Assembly (NCBI RefSeq): GCF_022347285.1
Contig: NZ_JAKRND010000002.1
Span: 124,001 to 188,000, forward strand
Length of the DNA stretch: 64,000 bases
Direction: 5' to 3'
DNA from: Corynebacterium sp. ACRPH
GTDB taxonomy: Bacteria > Actinomycetota > Actinomycetes > Mycobacteriales > Mycobacteriaceae
Made by a program: the position numbers and the translations under genes. Below the pieces are notes generated by a model that saw nothing but the letters and a program-made list of their open reading frames with translations, searched no databases and was not told the DNA's origin. Positions 26,471 through 36,267 of this stretch are shown here, in pieces (position 1 is the stretch's first letter; every line of letters begins with the position of its first letter).

Positions 26471-26509
26471 TCGTCTAAAGGTTCTGCTCGCTAACCTCGG
26501 CCGCGTGCT

Positions 26510-27268
26510 CTAACCCAACAGGTCCGCCAGGTCATCGACCACGATGTCCGCGCCGTGTTCGTGCAGCGCCTCCGCACCGGCCCCACGGTCCACGCCGATC
26601 ACCAGCCCGAACCTGCCTGCCTTGCCGCTGGCCACACCACTGGTGGCATCCTCGACCACCACAGCATTTTCCGCACTGGCGCCGAGCTGCTGCGCGCCAT
26701 ACAGGTACGTATCTGGTGCGGGTTTACCCGGCAGGTTCTTTTCGGACGCCACCTTCCCATCCACAACAACCTCAAACCGATCGAGCAGCCCCGCCGCCTT
26801 GAGCACCGGGCGGGCGTTCTTCGAGGAGGAGACAATCGCAATCTGCGGGGCCTTCTCCCCCGCCGCGGCGCGATCCCGGATGGCATCCAGCAGCCGCACG
26901 GAGCCCTCGTAGGCCTGCACGCCTTCCTCCACCAGCTTCAGGAAGTCCGCGTTCTTGCGGGCGCCCAGGCCGTGGATCGTCTCCTGATCCGCGTTATCGT
27001 CCGCGTTGCCCTCCGGAACCTCAATGTCCCGGCTGGCCAGCAGGGCGGCCACGCCCTCGTCGCGGCGGCGGCCGTCCAGGTAGTCGAAGTAATCCTGTTC
27101 GGTGTAGGGCTTAGCGCCCTTGGCCTCCAGGAAAGCGCTGAACATCCGTGCCCACGCCTGACGGTGGAGCTCTGCGGTCGGGGTGATCACACCGTCGAGG
27201 TCGAAAAGTACGGCGTCAAAATCAAAGAGAGATCGGGCGGGCGGGGTGCCAAAGGTGGTGACGGACAA
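26510..27268 (-). CDS. pgmB: beta-phosphoglucomutase-like HAD enzyme
   Basis: This roughly 252-residue HAD hydrolase/mutase interconverts beta-glucose-1-phosphate and glucose-6-phosphate. The catalytic loop is AVLFDLDGVITPTAELHRQAW, with the paired aspartates. The second motif is IVSSSKN, and the third is VVVEDATSGVASGKAG. I start at a TTG (complement of 27266-27268), because GGAAGGAG sits seven bases before it and the product then opens MSVTTFGTPP. An upstream ATG would add a Cys/Trp-rich extension absent from the family. It lies upstream of the GH65 phosphorylase on the same strand. Confidence 0.88.
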   Translation of the reverse strand: MSVTTFGTPPARSLFDFDAVLFDLDGVITPTAELHRQAWARMFSAFLEAKGAKPYTEQDYFDYLDGRRRDEGVAALLASRDIEVPEGNADDNADQETIHGLGARKNADFLKLVEEGVQAYEGSVRLLDAIRDRAAAGEKAPQIAIVSSSKNARPVLKAAGLLDRFEVVVDGKVASEKNLPGKPAPDTYLYGAQQLGASAENAVVVEDATSGVASGKAGRFGLVIGVDRGAGAEALHEHGADIVVDDLADLLG

Positions 27269-27408
27269 AGTCGGGCTCCTTCCGGGGCGCCTTGGTGAAT
27301 GTGCGGTCGTGCATGTGTGTTCGCGTGACCACCAGTCTAACCAGGGGGTCGGACAACTGTCCGTGCAAGGAAGCTGCAAGGAAGCTGCACGGAAGTGGGC
27401 ATAGGAAA

Positions 27409-27441
27409 ACCGCCGGGTGAGGCGGGCTCACACCGGCGGTT
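27409..27441 (-). terminator. terminator after aceB
   Basis: AACCGCCGG pairs with CCGGCGGTT, and the interior GTGAG / CTCAC extends the stem to about 14 bp with a one-base bulge. On the minus strand it lies about 44 bp downstream of the aceB stop and is followed by TTTTCC. Confidence 0.75.
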
Positions 27442-27484
27442 AGGTCCTTAAACGCTTTAGGTAGCGTTGGCCTCGCGCGAAGCT

Positions 27485-29680
27485 TTAGGCGATGCCGTTT
27501 TTAGCCTTGAACTCCAAACGACGGGCGTGCAGGATCGGCTCGGTGTAACCAGCCGGCTGCTCCAGACCCTTAAACACCAAATCCTTCGCAGCCTGGAAAG
27601 CCACCGACTCATCAAAGTTCGGCGCCATGTTCCGGTAGTTCGCATCACCAGCGTTCTGCTCATCCACCTTCGCAGCCATACGCTGCAAAGACTCCAGAAC
27701 CTGCTCCTCAGTCACCACACCGTGCTTCAACCAGTTAGCCAGGTGCTGGGAATTAATACGGCAGGTAGCGCGATCCTCCATCAGGTCAATGTCGTGGATA
27801 TCCGGGATCTTGGAGCAACCAACACCCTGCTCCACCCAGCGAACCACATAACCCAGGATGGACTGGGAGTTGTTGTCAATCTCCTCGGCGATCTCCTCAG
27901 CAGACCAATCAGCAGACTCCGCCACCGGGATAGTCAGGATGTCACCCAGAGTCTCGCGGCGGCCCTCGGTACGCAGCTTGTCCTGCACCTCGAAAACATC
28001 CACCTCGTGGTAGTGAGTTGCGTGCAGCGTCGCACCCGTCGGCGACGGAACCCACGCAGTGGAAGCACCCTCCTTCGGCTGGCCGATCTTCTGGGCCAGC
28101 ATGTCAGCCATCAGCTCAGTCTTGGCCCACATACCCTTACCGATCTGCGACTTACCCGGCAGACCATGCGCCAGACCAGCATCCACATTGTTGTCCTCGT
28201 AAGCCAACTTCCACGGCGCGGTCTGCAGATCCGCCTTACGCACCATCGGGCCAGCCAACATGGAGGTGTGGATCTCGTCACCAGTGCGGTCCAGGAAGCC
28301 GGTGTTAATAAACGCCAGACGCTCCTTAACCTGCGCGATGCAAGCATCCAGGTTAGCGGTGGTACGACGCTCCTCATCCATCACACCAACCTTCAGGGTG
28401 AAGCGCTCCAGACCCAGCAGATCCTCCACAGCACCGAACAGGTCGTTGGTGAACGCAACCTCGTCCGGACCGTGCTGCTTCGGCTTCACAATGTAGATCG
28501 AACCATTACGGGAGTTACGCAGCGGGTTGTTCTCATCCAGACCCGGGATCGCAGCAGCCGAAGTAATGACGGCATCCATGATGCCCTCGAAGATCTCCTC
28601 ACCATTCTGGTCCAGGATCGCCGGGTTCTGCATCAGGTGGCCAACGTTACGCACAAACAGCAGGGAACGACCGTGCAGACGCAGCTCCTGACCATCACGG
28701 GAGGTAAACACACGATCCTCGTTGAGCTTACGAGTGAAGGTCTTGCCGCCCTTCTCCACTTCCTCGGTGAGGTTGCCGGTGTTCAGGCCGAGCCAGTTGC
28801 GGTAGCCCAGGGTCTTGTCGGTTGCGTCGACGGCGGCGACGGAGTCCTCGAAGTCCATGATGGTGGAGACTGCGGATTCGAGGTTCAGGTCCTTCACGCC
28901 GGCCTTGTCGGTCTTGCCGATCGGGGACTCCGGATCGATCTGGATGTCGATGTACAGGCCGTTGTTGTACAGCAGGATGTCACTCGGGTTGGCCTTGTCA
29001 CCGCCGAAGCCCGCGTAGACCTCCGGGTTGCGCAGGTGCACGTCGTTGCCATCGATGGTGGCGGTCAGCTGGCCGGACTCGACGGCGTACTTGGTGACGT
29101 CCTTGTGGGAGCCGGACTCCAGCGGTACAACGCGGTCCAGGAACTCGCGACCCCACTCGATGACCTTGTCGCCGCGGACCTTGTTGTAGCCGGTGCCCTT
29201 CTCCTGGCCGTTCTCCTCAGAGATAGCGTCGGTGCCGTACAAAGCGTCGTACAGGGAACCCCAGCGAGCGTTCGCTGCATTCAGCGCGAAGCGAGCGTTC
29301 AGGATCGGCACCACCAGCTGCGGGCCGCCGGTCGTGCCGACCTCCGGGTCGATGTTCTGGGTCGTAATCTCGAAGTCGCCCGGCTCGTCGACCAGGTAGC
29401 CGATTTCCTTCAGGAAGGCCTTGTACTCCTCCGGGTCCTGGGCGCCCTTGTGGTCGGCGTACCAGGCGTCCATCTTCTTCTGCAGCTCGTCGCGAGTGTT
29501 CAGCAGCTCGCGGTTACGCGGGGTGTACCCCTCGACGATCTTGCCGAAGCCATCCCAGAACTTCTCCTGCTCCTCGACGGAATCCTTGCCGATGACGGGA
29601 AGTACCTCAGTGTTAACGAAGTCATAGAGAGTCTTGGCAACCTGAAGGCCGCCGGCTGTTACGCGCTCGGTCTGGGTCAT
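27485..29680 (-). CDS. aceB: malate synthase G
   Basis: This roughly 731-residue monomeric malate synthase condenses glyoxylate with acetyl-CoA in the glyoxylate bypass. Typical G-form motifs are [55 protein letters not shown] and MGIMDEERRT-like [15 protein letters not shown]. The late segment is [22 protein letters not shown] choose the ATG complementary to 29678-29680 ([10 protein letters not shown]), because AGGAG lies ten bases before it; a GTG six codons upstream would place that site inside the gene. It is divergent from aceA over about 515 bp. Confidence 0.95.
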   Translation of the reverse strand: MTQTERVTAGGLQVAKTLYDFVNTEVLPVIGKDSVEEQEKFWDGFGKIVEGYTPRNRELLNTRDELQKKMDAWYADHKGAQDPEEYKAFLKEIGYLVDEPGDFEITTQNIDPEVGTTGGPQLVVPILNARFALNAANARWGSLYDALYGTDAISEENGQEKGTGYNKVRGDKVIEWGREFLDRVVPLESGSHKDVTKYAVESGQLTATIDGNDVHLRNPEVYAGFGGDKANPSDILLYNNGLYIDIQIDPESPIGKTDKAGVKDLNLESAVSTIMDFEDSVAAVDATDKTLGYRNWLGLNTGNLTEEVEKGGKTFTRKLNEDRVFTSRDGQELRLHGRSLLFVRNVGHLMQNPAILDQNGEEIFEGIMDAVITSAAAIPGLDENNPLRNSRNGSIYIVKPKQHGPDEVAFTNDLFGAVEDLLGLERFTLKVGVMDEERRTTANLDACIAQVKERLAFINTGFLDRTGDEIHTSMLAGPMVRKADLQTAPWKLAYEDNNVDAGLAHGLPGKSQIGKGMWAKTELMADMLAQKIGQPKEGASTAWVPSPTGATLHATHYHEVDVFEVQDKLRTEGRRETLGDILTIPVAESADWSAEEIAEEIDNNSQSILGYVVRWVEQGVGCSKIPDIHDIDLMEDRATCRINSQHLANWLKHGVVTEEQVLESLQRMAAKVDEQNAGDANYRNMAPNFDESVAFQAAKDLVFKGLEQPAGYTEPILHARRLEFKAKNGIA

Positions 29681-30195
29681 AGTGACGTGGCTCCTCACAT
29701 ATCAATCGATTTACCTATTTAAAGGTCTCTACCCTCAAAGACTAGGTGAGTTCCCTCACGATCGGTATGAAGTTGGTCATAGATCGCACTTTGTCCACCC
29801 CCACCGACGGGGACTATCGGGCAAGCTTGTTCCTCTTTTTCTTTTTGACGCCACGATTCAACCCGTGGCGCACCACACCTATAAGCGCAGTAAGAGAGCC
29901 ACATCACGTTCAAGCGTTAAGGCGTCACTTAGAAACAGTGTGGAGAAAAACTTTACAAGATTCACAAAAAGGGGAGCCACCCCCACACAGAAATATCCGC
30001 CTGACCGGCATTGACGTGGTTATTTAGGTTGGTACTCTCGTAGGTAGAGACACGGAACGCAGACTTCACCTAGGCTGCACTGGAAAGTGCTGTCGAGGTT
30101 CTCGAATATGCGGCTCGGTGTCCCCCCGCCAGGAACCCCCGGGCAGGGACCAAGACATAACTCTCCCCTTAATGAGTAAGGAAGTGACCCCCTAC
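29681..30195. other. aceB-aceA divergent regulatory region
   Basis: No gene is supported in this 515-bp region. It holds a GlxR-type site (29745-29760). Several G4/C5 runs are of the kind bound by RamA (ACCCCCA near 29798, AGGGGA and ACCCCCA near 29970-29985). AAACTTTACAAG near 29947 resembles the RamB consensus AACTTTGCAAA with two differences. Two copies of the recurrent GGCGTCA motif (29846-29852, 29921-29927) are also present. Confidence 0.5.
29745..29760. promoter_or_regulatory. candidate GlxR (CRP-type) site in the aceB promoter region
   Basis: GGTGA-GTTCCC-TCACG keeps the full GTGA-N6-TCAC core of the corynebacterial cAMP-dependent regulator GlxR. It lies 65 bp before the aceB start. 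GlxR is known to bind the aceB region in C. glutamicum; a class III adenylate cyclase gene is also in this window. The site is inferred from pattern. Confidence 0.6.
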
Positions 30196-31491
30196 ATGTC
30201 GAACGTCGGCAAGGCACGTACCGCTGAAGAAATCCAGAAGGACTGGGACGAGAACCCCCGCTGGGCTAACGTTGAGCGCGATTACACCGCAGAGCAGGTC
30301 GCTGAGCTGCAGGGCACCGTTGTTGAAGAGCACACCCTGGCACGCCGCGGCGCTGAGATCCTGTGGGAAGCAGTCAACAAGGGTGACGACTCCTACATCA
30401 ACGCCCTTGGCGCCCTGACCGGTAACCAGGCCGTTCAGCAGGTCCGCGCAGGCCTGAAGGCTGTTTACCTGTCCGGTTGGCAGGTTGCAGGTGACGCTAA
30501 CCTGTCCGGCCACACCTACCCCGACCAGTCCCTGTACCCGGCGAACTCCGTTCCGTCCGTTGTTCAGCGCATCAACAACGCTCTGTCCCGCGCAGACGAG
30601 ATCGCTCGCGTTGAGGGTGACACCTCCGTTGACAACTGGCTGGTTCCGATCGTTGCCGACGGCGAGGCTGGCTTCGGTGGCGCACTGAACGTCTACGAGC
30701 TGCAGAAGGCCATGATCAAGGCCGGCGCTGCAGGTACCCACTGGGAGGACCAGCTGGCCTCCGAGAAGAAGTGTGGCCACCTGGGCGGCAAGGTTCTGAT
30801 CCCGACCCAGCAGCACATCCGTACCCTGAACTCCGCACGTCTGGCAGCGGACGTTGCCAACACCCCGACCCTGGTTGTTGCTCGTACCGACGCTGAGGCT
30901 GCTACCCTGCTGACCTCCGACGTTGACGACCGCGACAAGCCGTTCCTGACCGGCGGCCGCACCGCTGAGGGCTTCTACAACGTGCAGAACGGCATCGAGC
31001 CCTGTATCGCCCGTGCGAAGGCATACGCTCCGTACGCTGACCTGATCTGGATGGAGACCGGCACCCCGGACCTGGAGCTGGCTAAGAAGTTCGCTGAGGC
31101 AGTCCGCGAAGAGCACCCGGACCAGCTGCTGGCTTACAACTGCTCCCCGTCCTTCAACTGGTCTGCACACCTGGACGACGACACCATCGCCAAGTTCCAG
31201 AACGAGCTGGGCGCAATGGGCTTCAAGTTCCAGTTCATCACCCTGGCTGGCTTCCACGCTCTGAACTACTCCATGTTCGACCTGGCTTACGGCTACGCCC
31301 GCAACCAGATGTCCGCATTCGTCGACCTGCAGAACCGCGAGTTCGACGCTGCCAAGGAGCGCGGCTTCACCGCTGTGAAGCACCAGCGTGAGGTTGGTGC
31401 TGGCTACTTCGACCAGATCGCCACCACCGTTGACCCGAACTCCTCCACCACCGCCCTGAAGGGCTCCACCGAGGAGGGCCAGTTCCATTAA
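30196..31491 (+). CDS. aceA: isocitrate lyase
   Basis: The 431-residue enzyme splits isocitrate to succinate and glyoxylate. The catalytic loop is [18 protein letters not shown], containing the conserved KKCGH. The C-terminal part reads [20 protein letters not shown] and [14 protein letters not shown] start at the ATG at 30196 ([12 protein letters not shown]), because the C. glutamicum enzyme begins MSNVGKPRTAQE and AAGGAAG lies upstream. Codon use is strongly biased (GCT, GTT, CTG, AAG), as expected for a highly expressed gene. Confidence 0.96.
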   Translation: MSNVGKARTAEEIQKDWDENPRWANVERDYTAEQVAELQGTVVEEHTLARRGAEILWEAVNKGDDSYINALGALTGNQAVQQVRAGLKAVYLSGWQVAGDANLSGHTYPDQSLYPANSVPSVVQRINNALSRADEIARVEGDTSVDNWLVPIVADGEAGFGGALNVYELQKAMIKAGAAGTHWEDQLASEKKCGHLGGKVLIPTQQHIRTLNSARLAADVANTPTLVVARTDAEAATLLTSDVDDRDKPFLTGGRTAEGFYNVQNGIEPCIARAKAYAPYADLIWMETGTPDLELAKKFAEAVREEHPDQLLAYNCSPSFNWSAHLDDDTIAKFQNELGAMGFKFQFITLAGFHALNYSMFDLAYGYARNQMSAFVDLQNREFDAAKERGFTAVKHQREVGAGYFDQIATTVDPNSSTTALKGSTEEGQFH

Positions 31492-31524
31492 GCCGCTTGC
31501 TTCCAAGCGCTAGGAACTAGCTCG

Positions 31525-31585
31525 CGGGCTTTGCAGCCCGTACTCTGTTAGAGCCCGGTCAGCACGAAAGTGCTGGCCGGGCTCT
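31525..31585 (+). terminator. terminator pair after aceA
   Basis: A small hairpin CGGGCT-TTGC-AGCCCG (31525-31540) is followed by a strong one, AGAGCCCGGTCAGCAC / GTGCTGGCCGGGCTCT around GAAA (31550-31585), 16 bp with one mismatch, then TTGCTG. It separates aceA from ramB. Confidence 0.8.
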
Positions 31586-31669
31586 TTGCTGTCTGGAGGC
31601 AGTTTGGCCTGCCCGTTAGTTGCGTTGAAACCGGAACCTAGACGACCACCGAATATACTGGTGAACACC

Positions 31670-33187
31670 ATGGGAAAACCGACTGAACGCAGATCCGCAC
31701 GCACCCCTGCACGCGCCCCTGAAAGCAACACCGAGCGCCCCTTCGTCGGCTCCCGCCTTCGCCAGCTACGCAAGGAACGCGGAATCTCCCAGGCCCGCCT
31801 CGCGGAGATCCTGGACCTCTCCGCCAGCTACGTGAACCAGATCGAGCACGACGGGCGCCCGCTGACCGCCGCCGTGTTGGAGCGCATCACCGCCGCCTTC
31901 GGCATCGACCCAACCTTCTTCGCCGACCAAGACTCCACTCGCCTGCTGGCGGAAGTCCAGGACGTCACCCTGGACCCGGAGATCAGCCCCACCCCGGCGG
32001 ACGTCACCGAACTCGCAGCGCTGGTGAAGAACCACCCGGACCTGGCTCGCGCCTTCGTGGACCTTCACTCCCGCTACCGGAATGTCTCGGATACCCTCTC
32101 GCTGCTCACCGAGGAGCGCGTGCAGGGCTCCGCCATCCTCTCCATCACTCCCAAGGGTGAACTCTTCGGCCGGGCCTCCGGACCAGAGGCGTTCTCTATG
32201 CCGCACGATGAAGTCCGCGACTTTTTCTACGCCAGGCAGAACTACATCGATGTTCTGGATGTAGCGGCGGAGAAGTTGGCGTCCAAAATTAACATCGGGG
32301 CGAACCAGATACACCACACAGAACAGATCATCGCCGAACGGCTACAACAGGTGCACCGAGTGCAGGTGATTTACTCGCGCGACCTGGGCGATACACAGCA
32401 CAAGTTCGACCCGCAGAAAAAGACGCTCCACGTGTCGTCGAAGATGCGCCCCGGACAGATCGCGTTCCGACTGGCCACCGAACTGGCGTTCCTGGAGGCC
32501 GGCACGACCATCAACTCACTGGTGGAATTGGGGCACTTCCAGTCCGAGGAATCCCGTGCTCTTGCCCGACGCGGTCTGGCCAGCTACTACGCCGCCGCAC
32601 TGCTATTGCCCTACCGGCAGTTCCACAGTTCCGCGGAGGAATCGCGCTACGACCTGGAGTTCCTCATGCGCGAATACGGCGTGGGTTACGAGACGGTCTG
32701 CCACCGCCTCTCCAGCCTGCAGCGCCCCAGCCTGCGCGGCGTGCCCTGGACCTTTGTGCGAGTGGACCGTGCGGGCAATATGTCCAAACGCCAGTCAGCG
32801 ACGGGCCTGCACCTGTCGAACTCCGGCGGCACGTGCCCACTATGGAACGTCTACGAGACGTTTAGCTACCCCGGCAAGATCATGCGGCAGATCGCGCAGA
32901 TGCCAGACGGGAGAACCTACCTGTGGATCGCGCGCACCGTGAACCACCACCGTGCGGCCTGGGGCCAGCCGGGCAAGATGTTCGCCATCGGGCTGGGCTG
33001 CGAACTGCGGCACGCAGACCGGACGGTCTACTCGGACGGGCTGGACCTAGAGGACACGTCCGCGGCAGTGCCTATCGGCTCCGGTTGCCGGCTGTGCCCG
33101 CGCGATAACTGCCCGCAGCGCGCATTCCCACCGATCCACCGCTCGTTGGAGATCGACCCGCACCGTTCGAGTGTGTCGCCCTACTAG
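31670..33187 (+). CDS. ramB: RamB-type transcriptional regulator of acetate metabolism
   Basis: This roughly 505-residue protein has an N-terminal XRE helix-turn-helix (RLRQLRKERGISQARLAEILDLSASYVNQIE, about residues 28-60). A central IrrE/ImmA-like domain follows (about 150-320), then a C-terminal short-chain fatty acyl regulator domain ending in a Cys cluster (SGCRLCPRDNCPQRAFPP). In C. glutamicum RamB represses aceA, aceB and other acetate genes depending on carbon source. Its position next to aceA fits. The ATG at 31670 is used; a GTG nine bases upstream is possible. Confidence 0.92.
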   Translation: MGKPTERRSARTPARAPESNTERPFVGSRLRQLRKERGISQARLAEILDLSASYVNQIEHDGRPLTAAVLERITAAFGIDPTFFADQDSTRLLAEVQDVTLDPEISPTPADVTELAALVKNHPDLARAFVDLHSRYRNVSDTLSLLTEERVQGSAILSITPKGELFGRASGPEAFSMPHDEVRDFFYARQNYIDVLDVAAEKLASKINIGANQIHHTEQIIAERLQQVHRVQVIYSRDLGDTQHKFDPQKKTLHVSSKMRPGQIAFRLATELAFLEAGTTINSLVELGHFQSEESRALARRGLASYYAAALLLPYRQFHSSAEESRYDLEFLMREYGVGYETVCHRLSSLQRPSLRGVPWTFVRVDRAGNMSKRQSATGLHLSNSGGTCPLWNVYETFSYPGKIMRQIAQMPDGRTYLWIARTVNHHRAAWGQPGKMFAIGLGCELRHADRTVYSDGLDLEDTSAAVPIGSGCRLCPRDNCPQRAFPPIHRSLEIDPHRSSVSPY

Positions 33188-33202
33188 TTCGCCCTACTAG
33201 CG

Positions 33203-34306
33203 CTAGTCGCCGTCGAAAAGCCCGACGATCTGCCTGCGCTGCAGTTCGCGGCGGTTGTATGTGGCCTCGCGCACCGATTCGTCGGTATCGAAGCTCGAGC
33301 CGAGCGCCCCGCCGAGGGTACCTAGTGACGCCGCAAACCATGCCAGTGTCAAATAGTCCAGCGGCGTGATAGTGGAGTTCACTCGGCTTTCGAAGAAGGG
33401 CACCGGCACAACGGCGGCGCTGACCAGCAGCATCGTCAGGTAGATCAGGGCATACACGCCTGTCGCGGAGATCAGTACCGTACCGGTGGTGGCCAGGTTA
33501 TCCATCCGGGCGCGCCACCACTCGACGCTGTCGGAGGAAGCCTGTGTGGAGGTTGCATCGGCGCCGACGCTCAACACGGACGGTTCCGCCTTACGGCTAT
33601 ATCCCCCGTTCCACAGGCCATTTTTGTAGATCAACCAGAAGGTCAGCAGGGTGATGGAAAGGATGGTGATCATGATCTGCCGCCACGGGCTAATCAGGTA
33701 GGACATCTCCCACACCGAACCGTAGAATATGCCGAAGCCGCCGGTGGCCACGCCCGTGGCCAGGCAGCTGGAGAGCACCTTGATCAACTGGCCGGGGCGG
33801 TTACCGCGGATCATCCCCAGCAGCAGGCGCAGGGTGCGCCCACGGCCTTCGAGTACGCGGGTGGTATCGGCCTCTACGTCGCCGCCCTCGATCTCGTCTA
33901 CACCCTTTTCGCGCTGACCGGCTCCAGCGTGCTTGCCACAGACCAGGCGTGACAGTTCCTGCCGCAGCCCCTCCTTGGCACGCAGCAGGCCGAAGGCGGG
34001 CAGGCACAGCATGGTGGCCTTGCCCTGCTCGACGGTCTGGCTGATTACCGGCCTGCGGGTGGTCAGCGGCAGGTCGGTGACGTACACCAGGCGGTCCCAG
34101 CCGTAGTCGCGCAGGATTCCGGGGGCGGTGTCGGCGAGGCGGACGTTGCCGAACTCGTCCATCGGCAGCGTTCCGGTGCGGAATTCGAGGATGGGCTTGG
34201 TTCCGGAGACGTGATTCTCCGAGGCCTTTGCTAGCTGTTGGAGCATGGCGCGTACGCGCACCGCTGGCAGTCCTCGGTCTGCCAGCAAGCCAATCTTCTC
34301 TGGCAA
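33203..34306 (-). CDS. membrane protein of unknown function
   Basis: The 367-residue product has an N-terminal soluble part of about 170 residues (LVYVTDLPLTTRRPVISQ). About four hydrophobic helices follow, in two pairs: VLSSCLATGVATGGFGIFYG and IMITILSITLLTFWLIYK, then TTGTVLISATGVYALIYLTM and DYLTLAWFAASLGTLGGALG. The C-terminus is charged. I do not recognise a named family; such proteins are annotated only as conserved actinobacterial membrane proteins. The start used is a TTG and is uncertain. It is convergent with ramB, 15 bp apart. Confidence 0.6.
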   Translation of the reverse strand: MPEKIGLLADRGLPAVRVRAMLQQLAKASENHVSGTKPILEFRTGTLPMDEFGNVRLADTAPGILRDYGWDRLVYVTDLPLTTRRPVISQTVEQGKATMLCLPAFGLLRAKEGLRQELSRLVCGKHAGAGQREKGVDEIEGGDVEADTTRVLEGRGRTLRLLLGMIRGNRPGQLIKVLSSCLATGVATGGFGIFYGSVWEMSYLISPWRQIMITILSITLLTFWLIYKNGLWNGGYSRKAEPSVLSVGADATSTQASSDSVEWWRARMDNLATTGTVLISATGVYALIYLTMLLVSAAVVPVPFFESRVNSTITPLDYLTLAWFAASLGTLGGALGSSFDTDESVREATYNRRELQRRQIVGLFDGD

Positions 34307-34409
34307 GTCTGGGCACCAATCGTGGCAGGGGGAGGGATTCGGAGGGATTTGCTCGAAATCCTACTCTACCTGCGCCTTAACAGGGAAATGCTGGCCGTTA
34401 AACGCAAAA

Positions 34410-34458
34410 CCGGCCCGCGCCCCTTCCGAGGGAAGCTTCCGGTACAGGCGCGGGCCGG
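34410..34458. terminator. terminator after lpd
   Basis: CCGGCCCGCGCC and GGCGCGGGCCGG form a perfect 12-bp stem with a 25-base loop. The outer CTGGCC / GGCCAG pair extends it. It lies just downstream of the lpd stop on the minus strand and is followed there by a TTTTGCG tract. Confidence 0.7.
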
Positions 34459-34479
34459 CCAGTGAGCCGATGAATCCTC

Positions 34480-35910
34480 TTAGAGGTTGATCATGTGGCC
34501 GCCGGCGATGCCGTGGGCAGCCTCCTTCATGGCCTCCGACAGGGTCGGGTGCGTGTGCACGTTGCGGGAGATCTCCTCGGCCGTCAGGTCGAAGCGCTGT
34601 GCCAGGGTCAGCTCCGGCAGCAGTTCGGAGACATCCGGGCCGACCATGTGGGCGCCCAGCAGTTCGCCGTACTCAGCGTCTGCTACCAGCTTCACAAAGC
34701 CCACCGCGTGACCCAGGCCCTGTGCCTTGCCGTTGGCGGTGTAGGGGAAGGTGGCGACCTTCACCTCGCGGCCTTCCTCCTCTGCCTGCTTCTTGGCGGC
34801 TTCCTCGGTGTAGCCGAAGGATGCAACCTGCGGGAAGCAGAAGGTGGCGCGCGGCATCATCTGGTAGTCGCCGAGCAGCTCGGTCTCCTCGCCTGCGATG
34901 ATCTCGGCGGCAACCACGCCCTGCGCTTCGGCAACGTGTGCCAGCTGCAGCTTGGCGGTGACGTCACCGATGGCGTAGATGTGCGGAACGCTGGTGCGCA
35001 TCTCGTCGTCGATGTCGATTGCACCGCGCTCGGTCAGCTTCACGCCGGTGTTCTCCAGGCCGAAGCCCTCCACGCGGGGTGCGAAGCCGATGGAGACCAT
35101 CACGCGGTCTGCCTTCAGCGTCTCAGTCTTGGAGCCGTCGGCGGACTCGATGTCCACCTCCACGCCCTTGCCTTCGCCCAGGTCGCGGACGGCGGTGGTC
35201 TTGTGACCTGTCTTCAGGGTCACGCCCAGCTTCTTGTACGCGCGAGCGATTTCCTTGGAAACGTCCTTGTCCTCGTTCGGCAGGACGCGGTCCATGAACT
35301 CAACAACCGTGATGTCTACGCCGAAGTTGGACAGCACGTAGGCGAATTCCATGCCGATGGCGCCAGCGCCGATAATGACCATGGAGTCCGGCTTGTTCTC
35401 GTCCAGGATCTGCTCTTCGTAGGAGACGATGTTGCCGCCCAGCTCTACGCCCGGCAGGGACTTAACAACGGAACCGGTGGCGATGATGCAGTTGTCGAAG
35501 GTGATGGTCTTGTCTGCGTCGCCACCGTCGGAGACCTCGATGGTCTTGTCGTCAACAAAGTTGCCGCGGCCGTGGATTTCCTGAATCTTGTTCTTCTTCA
35601 TCAGGTAGTGCACGCCCTTGACGATGTTGCCCGAGACCTTGCGGGAACGCTGGTGCGCAACCTTAAAGTCCATCGAGATGTTGTCGCCGGTAATGCCGTA
35701 GGTCTTGGCTTCCTTGGTGATGGTGTGCGCAAGTTCGGCGTTGCGGATTAGCGCCTTCGAGGGGATGCAGCCCACGTTGAGGCATACGCCGCCCCAGTAC
35801 TGCTCTTCGATAACGGCGGTCTTCAGACCCAACTGAGCGGCACGAATCGCCGCCACGTATCCGCCAGGGCCTGCTCCGAGTACTACTACGTCAAAATGTT
35901 CTTTAGCCAC
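34480..35910 (-). CDS. lpd: dihydrolipoamide dehydrogenase
   Basis: This roughly 476-residue flavoenzyme is the E3 component of 2-oxoacid dehydrogenase complexes. The FAD motif is [21 protein letters not shown]. The redox-active disulfide is in [13 protein letters not shown], and the NAD motif is [16 protein letters not shown]. The catalytic His-Glu pair is in [17 protein letters not shown] take the GTG complementary to 35908-35910 (VAKEHFDVV) as the start, matching the family N-terminus; a TTG nine bases upstream is the alternative. Confidence 0.94.
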   Translation of the reverse strand: MAKEHFDVVVLGAGPGGYVAAIRAAQLGLKTAVIEEQYWGGVCLNVGCIPSKALIRNAELAHTITKEAKTYGITGDNISMDFKVAHQRSRKVSGNIVKGVHYLMKKNKIQEIHGRGNFVDDKTIEVSDGGDADKTITFDNCIIATGSVVKSLPGVELGGNIVSYEEQILDENKPDSMVIIGAGAIGMEFAYVLSNFGVDITVVEFMDRVLPNEDKDVSKEIARAYKKLGVTLKTGHKTTAVRDLGEGKGVEVDIESADGSKTETLKADRVMVSIGFAPRVEGFGLENTGVKLTERGAIDIDDEMRTSVPHIYAIGDVTAKLQLAHVAEAQGVVAAEIIAGEETELLGDYQMMPRATFCFPQVASFGYTEEAAKKQAEEEGREVKVATFPYTANGKAQGLGHAVGFVKLVADAEYGELLGAHMVGPDVSELLPELTLAQRFDLTAEEISRNVHTHPTLSEAMKEAAHGIAGGHMINL

Positions 35911-36267
35911 AAGCCCCAAGGGTACTTAATGTTCGTCTCTCGTGTTTGTCGGGCTCGTCTTGCTCTTGATCCCACCCTTTGTCTCGCCCTTTCTCTTTCT
36001 TATTGGCGCCACCCGCCTCCCCAGCTCGCATCCCCGCTTTTGGGTTTAACGGAAAAAGTTTTTCCTCCTTTGGGTTCCCAAAATTCTCGCAGATTAGGTA
36101 ATGTTCCCAATGTCCTTAGAGATTTGCTGTGGATTTCTTGAATATTCCCCGAATATCCGCCGGAAAAGCCCTGCAGACCTCTCCCCCTCACTCATTCGAC
36201 TGACCCCCACGCCCCGGGCAAGAAATACTGACGTTTTCCCAGCGTGCCCCACAGAAGGATCAATTCT
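35911..36267. other. lpd / mycolyltransferase divergent regulatory region
   Basis: No gene is supported here. It contains two palindromes, GGAAAAA-G-TTTTTCC (36051-36065) and ATATTC-CCC-GAATAT (36142-36156), and a variant of the recurrent motif (TATTGGCGCCAC at 36001-36012, preceded by a CT-rich run). The palindromes could be operators for lpd or the mycolyltransferase gene. Confidence 0.5.

Noticed and set aside
27467..29722. Long open frame (about 750 codons) antisense to aceB
   Set aside because: It is a shadow of the GC-rich, codon-biased malate synthase gene; the translated sequence has no family features, and aceB is unmistakable.
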